The position numbers and the translations under genes are program-made. The notes beneath the pieces were generated by a model. The model searched no databases and was not told where the DNA came from. It saw only the letters and a list, made by a program, of their open reading frames with translations. Below, in pieces: positions 55,689-64,000 of a stretch of 64,000 bases of DNA. Location: NCBI GenBank assembly GCA_025024175.1, contig QCXZ01000137.1, forward strand, positions 72,168,680-72,232,679, in the 5' to 3' direction. The DNA comes from Rhyzopertha dominica (Eukaryota; Arthropoda; Insecta; Coleoptera; Bostrichidae). Each line of letters begins with the position of its first letter. The first letter of the stretch is position 1.

Positions 55689-55789
55689 ACAGACTTTAAA
55701 TAATTGTTTTGGTACTATTTAAAAGATAAGTCAAAAAACAAAGTGAAATATAAGTATATGTGATTTCTCGCTTGCATCTGAAATTGTCC

Positions 55790-57545
55790 TTTATTGAACC
55801 AACACACNACGTGTACTTGGAAAATAACAAACTCCGACATAAAATCAAAAACATATCATAAACTAGATAAAATTAGAAATGATAGAAATTTATTGGATGT
55901 TAATCATGCAATAGACCAGGCTTTCAACAGTTATTTTTTGTCAGTAGGGCTTGATAATCAATTGAATCAACAAAATACAAAAACAAAGAGGGTAGCGTAG
56001 TCGCTTGTGATGATTTCGGTCACATACCCAGAAGTAGAAAACGCAATTTTTAACTTAAAACCCAAAAATTCATGCGGATACGACGGTATATCAAATAATT
56101 TAATTTAAACATGGGTAAATTTATTATTCTTCCCTTAACACATGTAATAAATAAATCCCTCTCTGACGGCGTCTTTCCACAGAAGCTCAAACTCCTGTTG
56201 TTAAATCTTTGTTTAAAAAATAATCCTGAACTGATGGTAATTTACAAACGTATTAGTCTTGCTTCTCAAAAATATTTGAAATTATAATGCACAACCAAAT
56301 TTCGTCCTTTTTTAGCACAAAAAAAATGTTATATATGAAAGCCAACCATTTATGACTTTTTCACTGAAATATACAATGCTGTAGATGCTGGTAAGTCATC
56401 ATTGGTCGTGTTCATAGACCTCTCAAAGGCATTTGACACTGTTAATCACAGTGTTTTGCCAGGGAAGCTAGAAAACTTGCGAGGTCCAAGGACATGGCTG
56501 GAATCGTATTTGGACGGCCGGACGCAGAAGGCAATGACAGAACATAGCAGAGGTGAGTTTCTGTTCTATGAGAGAAAAGTTATTTTGGGGGTGCCGCAGG
56601 GTAGTGTTCTAGGGCCATTACTGTTTGTAATGTATAACAATGATTTAGCATGCAATTTGGAAGGGGACGATATGAGTGTGGTAAATTATGCGTATTACAT
56701 CAGNTTGCTGTTCTGTGGTAAAAATGGCATTGATACAACAACAAAAATCCTTCCACAATTACAAAACTAATATAATGTAATAACCTCTGACTTAGTGCTG
56801 AAAAAACCAAATGTATTTAATTTCGACACAGAATTGTGGGTTCCATTCAGGAATGAATGCTGGTTTCTTCCCTAAATTAGATCCTGGTACCGGGTTTCCT
56901 TGGCTTAGCACTTGATCAGAATCTTCGTGGGAACAACAGGTTTCTAAAATAATAGCAAAACTAAGTAATATTCGCTACATAGTAAAAGGACCTGAAATAG
57001 TTTTGGGTCGCGATTTCTTTTTTAAATATAATGAAATATGGCATACTATTCTGGGGTTTATATTGCGGTAGCAGTCAAGTGTTTAAATTACAAAAAAGAG
57101 CAGTAATAACTATTACTTATACGAATATGAGCGTCTGTGCTTTGTTCGGCAGCATGAGTGTTTGTTTGGGAAGCATTTGCAGTTCGATATGCACTAAATT
57201 TGCTAAATGGAGATGTATCGCTATACGTTGCATAGAACAACATTCAAGGAAAGGGGCTGCTTTTATCAGTGTACAGCTGCTTGCCACCCACTTATAGTAA
57301 CTTACTCTCCGCGCCATGTGTTTGGGGGATGATTAGGGCTAAACTGGTTAAAACAAGAAAGAAAATTTAAATAAACTAATGTTCCGGACTGCTAAGCTTT
57401 TGCTCTGTTGTTTTCTTCATGTATGTATATGCATTTATGATGTATTTTGTTGTACTTTTTTACACATACAGTCTTTACCAAATGTATTTAGGACGGATAT
57501 CTAATATTAACTGTATATGTCACTGACAAATAAAATATGAATATG
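55790..57545 (+). pseudogene. CR1/jockey-type LINE relic
   Basis: Begins with 'AFNSYFLSVGLDNQL' near 55,920 (pre-RT region, family AFN-HF-SVG), then 'CGYDGI'-like RT finger sequence, motif A 'VVFIDLSKAFDTVNHS' (56,402), motif B 'GVPQGSVLGPLLF', and motif C as 'YAYYI', with both catalytic Asp of YADD lost. The post-RT region gives 'MKYGILFWG' and 'VFKLQKRAV'. The 3' end is an AATAAAATATGAATATGA tail near 57,530. It sits only about 100 bases after the secreted-protein gene's poly(A) signal, in the same orientation. Several frameshifts, stops and one N (56,704). Confidence 0.78.
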
Positions 57546-57549
57546 AGTA

Positions 57550-60478
57550 TCTGACACAAAACTTACAAGCAATGACAACACAACCAATAAAAAAAATGCG
57601 TATACGAGTAGTCTAGTCTAGGATGGTGCATTTTGATATATAAAGGCTTCCTAACTCCCTTAGACCCTCTAATTATCAAGTATCGTGTTATCTCTTCTAA
57701 AAGTCTTTATGTGTTTTTATCTTTAATACATCATAAGCTATTTATGGTGTTTGTAGTAAATGTCACTATTACTCTTAGATAGACTGGTTCATACATGGCT
57801 TTAGTATTGAACCATTTCCTGAAGAGGCTGTGAAAACACCAAAACTTTTTATCAAGATCACTTTCAATGAAGCCCCATATCCAAAACCTACTCAAGAAAA
57901 ATTGTTAGCAAATAACAGTTCTGCAAGAAACAAATGTACAATGACTAACGGGAGCAGAACATCATTTTACTTGAGGTACTGAAAATGACAAAGACACGGC
58001 GTAGTCGATAAACAAATTTGTTTTGTAATATTTGGAAGCAAAGCAAGGCAAAGCTTAAACAGGCAAAAAATGTATATAACATACCTGCTGTCAAGTTGAT
58101 GTATACAGGTGCATGCCAACTTGTCAGACTACAGGTCACTTATTTTAGGAAGTAGTTGCCATAATGGCAGCTAGGTGGCTTTGTCGTCGTATCAGCGTAG
58201 TGCTGACAGATGGGATTGCCATCTAAATCTCTACTAACATTATAAGATTTATGTGCCCAAATTTTGACTCTTAGTTTACATAAGTTATACTTATTGGGAT
58301 AACAGCCGTATACACTTTAACCGGGATTCGAACGTACATTAGTATTAAACTATTGTCACAAATGTCATTTTCCGCTTTTCTGTCTATTAAGTGTTCTCGA
58401 GCACCCAACCGTTGATGAAACAAGAAGAGAATTAGTATCATAAACAGCTCTTCTTTTCAGTTGTAAACAGCGTGAAAGCACTCTACCTGGAATAAATTAT
58501 TCAGTTTGTCAAATCGTCACGCCACGGCATATGTTAAGCATCAGGGCACAGTTTTTAGGCGATTAAATTTAAGTACAGAACCACAACGTCGGTGCTACAC
58601 TGAAAAGTAGATAAAATGGTATATTATACTCGATCAATAAGACAAATTGTCGTGCTCGCTACTTTAGTATATACTACTAAACAGGCGTAATAAATATATT
58701 TGTATATTTCTGAAGCAATCTGATTTATATGCAAATAAAATGATTTACCTTAATTGTTTGTCATATCTTGGATTATATAACCAGAAGCAAGCTTTAAAAG
58801 GCTAGAGAAGCAGTTATGTTTTAAAGAGCTATTCGGGATAATTACTTTATTAAATCAGAAACTATAATACAAAGGTATTTTTTAATAATACTATTATTTT
58901 GCAGGCAGTATACTTCTTTTTCTTTAGAATAACGCTTTAACGAACGGGTGAATAACTGCAAAGCAAAATCTGAATTAACGAAACCGTAGATTGATAAACC
59001 ACAAAAGTAAAATACACTGTTACAACTAGCGCACACCAACCGATACACGACGCTAACAATGCATTCACGAACAATGAGCTCTGGAAGAGATTACGCAGTC
59101 TACAAAGCTTCCTAATCTCGATAAACCCTAAATTCGTTTTACAGAGTAAAACACTGGCTCCTCGATAAAAATTCAGTTCAGCTTTCCACTTGTTGAATTG
59201 AGTCTAAGAAAACAGTTCAAGCTGGAAAGTTCAAAACCGTGACATTTTATACTGCGACGGCACACCGTGTTCTACAAAGCAAACAGGGGAGGCATAAGAA
59301 GAAAATGACGCTCGTGGGTTTGCGGGAAGTTGGTCCTGAATGCAACTTCAAACAGTTCATGTATTATACATCTGCGTACATCGCGAAATATGGGAGATGG
59401 AATTGCCGGCAATAAAATTAAAATTTTAAAGCTTCTTCAAACAGTTAGCTTTGCATTCGTATAAGCCCATAAACGTAAGATTTCCTAGGAGGCGTCTTAA
59501 ACTTTAATGCCTACTATACATGAGTGAATGGTCTATTAACGCGCCTCAGCAGGTTAGTGTCCTGTTTGTTTCAAAGTAATCTAAAAGTTGCTCCTGCAGT
59601 TAGTGTGCAAATACAACGTGTGGGCAGTAGTCACGAATAATTTCTACTTATTTATTAATTTATTATATAATTTATTAAGACAATATGTAGTATAATTGCT
59701 CTGCATTAATATAGGTTTAAATAGGCATCGCAATTCTATAAGATTTAATGCACCTTTACTGAGCATTTATTAATGCTTTGCTAAGTGTCATCGTACCAAC
59801 ATGGAGTACAATAAAAGGACAACTATCAAGAATGCCTATAAGTCATCTAGCGGGGGCTTTACAAGGTACATTGCTGACTGCCCGATCAAATTGTGCATCA
59901 TCTAGCGCTGATTCTATTAACTACGATGTGTTACGGTTGCTAAATATAGGAAAAGCTCAACGAATAAGAGAGTCTAGTGGAATAAAATTACTTTGAATGT
60001 TTATTTTTTTGTCTTAATAATTTTAGCTCAAAGTAAGCTACCTTGTTTAGCACGTATTTAGGATATACATTTCCACGTCAAACTTACGGTTGTATCAAGG
60101 GTACAGCCACCAGAGGCATTTTTATTACCCTGTTAATTTACAAAACAATTTTTATGATAGTGACAACCCACTTTGGTTTAGCGTCGAAGAAAATGAGACA
60201 TTCACTGGCTAGTATGCAGTAAATGACAACTTAGACAAATTTATTTTACGTGACAGATTTACAATGTCATCTATCTATGCATGAAAACAATATGTCATCA
60301 CGACATTTTTTATGTCTAGTTGCTTCGACACTTTTTAATGTTTGGTTCCAGCCGCTTACAATTTGTTATTTTTATATCAATTCAAAGAGCAAAATTTAGT
60401 TATCAGAAGCTTGAACACAAAAACAAAAATTTCCATGAAAAAGATGTAGTAGTCACAACCATCCATGATGGCCAGGGT
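57550..60478. other. Stretch without a recognisable gene
   Basis: No protein family recognised. A T-loop-like GTTCGAATCC on the minus strand near 58,331 lacks the rest of a tRNA. Frames up to about 70 codons only. Confidence 0.5.
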
Positions 60479-60482
60479 ATAA

Positions 60483-61930
60483 ATAATAATAATAATAAAG
60501 ATTTATTGCCCAAACATATTACAGATCTACAATNGGACAACTACACAGTAAATACATTATAACTACAGTAAGTCAAATGTTATGGGTAGATAAAACGTTG
60601 CGAGATATAATCAGATACAACACTCAAGATGTTACTGAGGGTATTAAAATTTATGTCACATATGGTACACATAATTGATACAGGTGATCCAAGCAGTGCA
60701 TTTGTTCTGCTAAAACGGCAGCAGAAAGTAACGTTCTGCCTAGAGGAGATCCTAGGGACAAAGAACTGAATTTTGGATAAGAGTGCTTCACAATTAACTC
60801 TGTGGTTTAAGATTGTATATAATAATGCAATCAAGACTAGAATTCGACGTTCTTCCAACGATGAAAGATGATGTCTAGTTAGTAGTTCTTTGTGGTCAAA
60901 ACCTTGGGAAGGATAAGTACCATCGAGTAGGTATGATAAAAATTTCATAAACCTTCGCTGTACCCGTTCTATCTGATTTTTTTGAAAAATATAAATAGGA
61001 TACCATATCAGTGAACAGTATTCAAGTTTGGCTCTTACGAGGTGTACATAAAGGTTGGTAACACTGTTATTTGCATTTGAAAATTCACTGCAGTAAGCTG
61101 ATGAAATTGTTCTATTAATGTGTTCACTGAAAGTAAATGACGAAAAGAACGCCCAAATCTTTAATCTGGTTAGACCGTCTCAAAATGCGAGTACCTATGC
61201 TATATTCGAAAACAATTGGACTGCGTCTTCTAGAATAAGTTACCACAAAACACTTATAAGCATTGAGATCTAATCGGTTTCTACAACACCAAGTGCTAAT
61301 ATTATCGATGTTTCTCTGTAGATCAAGGGTATTTTCGAAAACATTGATATTTTTATAAAGCTTAAGATCGTCCGCAAACAGAAGTTTGTCGCACTCCAAA
61401 ACGTCAGTTACATCATTGATAAAAATGAGGAATAGGAGCGGTCCCAAATTTAAACCTTGCGGTACCCCTGACATCGCTATATATGGAAGTGAACTGCATT
61501 GATTATAAAGAACAATTTGGTTGCGATTGTGCAAGTAGGACCGAATTAAAGCAACAAGAGACTCGGACAAGCCATATGCGGCAAGTTATGAACAAGAATA
61601 TTATGATCGATACGATCAAAGGCTTTTTTAAAATCAGCGTACACTACATCCACTTGACCCTGAACATTGAGCGATTTTGAGATAAATTGCGATAAAGTAG
61701 CCAAGTTAGTAACGGTTTATTTGTTTTTCATAAAACCATGTTGTGCAGGCGTTATCAGGTTACGTACATTGTGATATAGATACTTATACAGGATAGACTC
61801 AAAAACCTTAGAAAAGTTGGATAAAATCGAAATAGGTCTGTAGTTGGCAACTAAAGTTGCATCACCCTTTTTTAATACTGGACGTACTTTAGTAATTTTC
61901 CATACATCAGGGAATATTCAAGTTCTTAGT
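60483..61930 (-). pseudogene. CR1/jockey-type LINE relic, RT to 3' end
   Basis: Minus strand, from 61,930: 'ITKVRPVLKKGDATLVANYR', 'PISILSNFSKVFESILY', 'AQHGFMKNK', motif A 'VVYADFKKAFDRIDH', motif B 'SGVPQGLNLGPLLFL', motif C 'LFADDLKLYKNI' with both catalytic Asp intact, then 'WCCRNRLDLNAYKC', 'SPIVFEYSIG', and after a frameshift 'VQRRFMKFLSYL' and the C-terminal segment to 60,580. The 3' end is an (AAT)-rich tail on the plus strand at 60,481-60,500, beside an AATAAA-like run. A 148-codon frame survives intact (61,124-61,570), so this copy is less decayed than the other LINEs. The 5' half is missing. Confidence 0.82.
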
Positions 61931-61934
61931 ATTA

Positions 61935-63345
61935 AATTATATGTATGTATGTAAAAGAACAGCCGGCCGTGTTACCGAGTCAAATTTTGATGCTACGAGT
62001 GCGAATGTAGCAGAGAATCCGTTCATCTCGACCTAAATTATTGAAGACAGAACTGAAGACATCATCAATAACGTTGAACATAATGTTGGGTCATAGCCAA
62101 TTAATGGTTTATTCTTTCTGTTATTACTTGAGAAGAAGGAATATCACAAACGAGCGTTCTTAAAATCTTACGTTAAATTTAGAAATAGTCAGTGTTGGTT
62201 CGATGCATATCTAGGGTTTTTCCGCTCAAACAAAAAAAATGCGCTCCTTTACCCAAATTCTATTCGGCATCCCTCGATCTAAGAAACGCAAGTGCACAAA
62301 TTAATACTCTTGGGGAATTGTAAATGACAGTTTTAGGAGACTATACTGCTTTTATTTGTTGCCGTGTTGGTTGTAATTGAAAAACAACACACAAGCACGA
62401 TTAATATTAAATTTATTTTGTTTCGAATAAAATCCCCATTACTATTAATATTTAATTAGCAATCAAATATGCGTACTCACCAACAAGCTGCTGAATGTGC
62501 GCATATATCTAAAATGGGAGAATCCTGACAGGATTAAACGCGGACATTTAAAAATTGTTGCAATTCAATTTGTTATGGGCATTCCATTTACAGAGCGCTA
62601 TTTTATTGGCCTCTCTGTTTTATTGCTTTAGTAATACGGTTTGTCCAAAAGGCTTAAAATTCATGATTTGTGTGCGTTGCGGCTATATTATATTTTACGG
62701 TGCATTGATTATGGAAATTTCCCAGCAATTTATGACTTATTGCTGCTGCCTGATGCTTTAAAAATCAACTGAAACTGAATACGAGGCTGTTATGGTGTAA
62801 GCTATACGCGCCAGTAATGATAAATGCCCCACGTTTCAATTAAAATAAACCTCGCATGTCAAACAAATATAAAATTAGTCGATTTTTCAAAATTCTCGTA
62901 ACATACAACATACGTTTGGTAGGAGTCGAGAAGATTGAGGTTTACGTTATCAGTAAGTAAATATAGATAAAAGTTTTCTTCTCTTTTATTGTATACCCTC
63001 CATAATAGTTATCACTGATTTCAACAACTAATAATATAAACCTTCATTGTAAGTAAACTAAATTAACAGGAGTCCATGTTGAACGAAAAAAATATAAATA
63101 AGTACATAGCTTAGAAACTAGAGAGCACAGCTATAGGAGATGCTAAGAAAAATTCAACGTTGTCAATCACACAATTCAATGAATTGCCGATATACAGCAC
63201 ACAGTAACATCACAATAAATTAATAGGCGAATACAACAGGACGTTGGTATTACTTTTCTTTAAAGCCAGCGTGTAGTAATTCGCGGTACTACTTTATCAA
63301 GACTTTTTTAACAATATAGATGCATCTGTTTTAGAATGTATAAGT
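61935..63345. other. AT-rich stretch without a recognisable gene
   Basis: No family recognised. It separates two minus-strand LINE relics that may once have been one type but do not abut. Confidence 0.5.
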
Positions 63346-63349
63346 ATAT

Positions 63350-63912
63350 AAATAAACAATATTGAAGCCAATATGCGACGCACTTCCAGAGACTGGATGT
63401 TGATGCGCGAAAGCAACGCACCGTCAACATTTTTGCATAGGAGACCACTCCGGCGAGCAGTACTTAATTTTTGTTCGTACTAGACTTTTATAAAATTGTA
63501 GTAAACTCCTGTTATGGCTTCCAAAGTCTCTACAATAGCAATATCAAGCCAAAAGCTTTATAGGCAGAGAAAGCAGCAGTTTGTATTGTTCAGCAAATAC
63601 AAGTCGAGAATCAAACAATACACCTAAATCACAAACATTGTCACGTCGAAGTAAATCTTGGTTGCTTATTTTGCAGCTAAACTTTACAGTTTGTTCCTGC
63701 CAAAAGTAATTGATTTATATGTACTGAAAGATAGACACCATTCGCATAAGTACATTATTTATGTTCTGTTGTACAATTTCACAGTCAATATGCAACATTT
63801 TAAGATCGTCAGTAGGTGAGAATGCCGGAACAATCATTAACGTTAGTTAAGAAAAACAAGAGATCCAAACCTGGTGCCTGGGAAACGCCAGAAGTTAATT
63901 GGTAAGGTAAAG
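63350..63912 (-). pseudogene. LINE RT C-terminal relic
   Basis: On the minus strand, 'TSGVSQAPGLDLLFFLTNVND' near 63,900 corresponds to motif B (SGVPQGS-LGPLLF). YADD is not preserved. Near 63,640-63,400 'VCDLGVLFDSRLVF', 'FYKSLVRTKIKYCSPEW' and 'SPMQK' match the post-RT block (KDLGV-FD--L-F, LY-SLVR--LEY-S-VW). It is of the same general type as the relic at 60.5-61.9 kb but a separate copy with many more stops. Confidence 0.65.
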
Positions 63913-64000
63913 AAAGAAAGACAAGAAATTATTTATTCACGATTGGATAAGTAAGAAAAAAATCAAGCTATACCTATAGAGAAGCCTATTCTATGAAATA

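Noticed and set aside
58261..58341. Possible tRNA on the minus strand, with GTTCGAATCCCGG near 58,331
   Set aside because: The T-stem does not pair and no D-arm or anticodon stem can be formed at the right distances.
1..64000. CRISPR arrays, rRNA, phage or bacterial operons
   Set aside because: No regularly spaced repeats, rRNA cores or bacterial gene organisation; intron, promoter and repeat types are those of an animal genome.

Overview
This window reads as AT-rich, gene-poor animal nuclear DNA, most likely insect and possibly beetle. The reasons are: one compact secreted-protein gene with an arthropod TATA/Inr promoter and a short AATAAA-ended 3' UTR; a 69-bp spliceosomal intron in a decayed THAP gene; and a repeat fauna typical of arthropods (CsRn1-type Ty3 element, Penelope-like elements, CR1/jockey-type LINEs, mariner-, pogo- and hAT-type DNA transposons). 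No rRNA, CRISPR array or convincing tRNA was found. Scattered single N bases are unresolved assembly positions.

Layout. 1-7 kb: no recognisable gene. 7-8.6 kb: LINE and mariner-like transposase relics. 10,730-15,788: a very young Ty3/gypsy element with 571-bp LTRs that differ at one position, an AAAC target duplication, a tRNA-Trp-type primer site, a CHCC Gag knuckle, a canonical -1 frameshift site with a predicted pseudoknot, and a frame break in the integrase C-terminus. 19.7-21.3 kb: a minus-strand LINE relic split by a hAT-like non-autonomous element. 22.5-22.9 kb: a decayed foldback. 23.4-24.1 kb: an old Penelope relic. 24,747-28,099: an apparently intact Penelope-like element (843-aa RT plus GIY-YIG protein) with direct pseudo-LTRs and a perfect 167-bp inverted repeat, flanked by TA microsatellites. 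29,904-30,986 and 32,260-33,324: two insertions of another Penelope-like family, each with a 14-bp target duplication; the second is a head-to-head palindrome. 34.5-35.2 and 42.2-43.2 kb: relics of a further Penelope-like family. 37.2-40.4 kb: LINE relics, one apparently inserted into a DDE transposase gene. 43.4-44.4 kb: a THAP-bearing DNA transposon relic with long inverted ends. 47.7-48.1 kb: relic of an uncharacterised arthropod family. 52.6-53.3 kb: pogo-type transposase relic. 53.9-54.4 kb: another Penelope-like relic. 55.0-55.7 kb: the only convincing host gene. 55.8-57.5, 60.5-61.9 and 63.4-63.9 kb: LINE relics.

The sequence is mainly a record of mobile-element activity. The retroelement proteins act on their own RNAs: Gag packages, Pol copies and integrates the Ty3 element, and the Penelope protein combines reverse transcriptase with a GIY-YIG nickase. 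The recurring theme is Penelope-like elements: at least four lineages of different ages. Two of them share a hammerhead-ribozyme-like motif in their terminal repeats.
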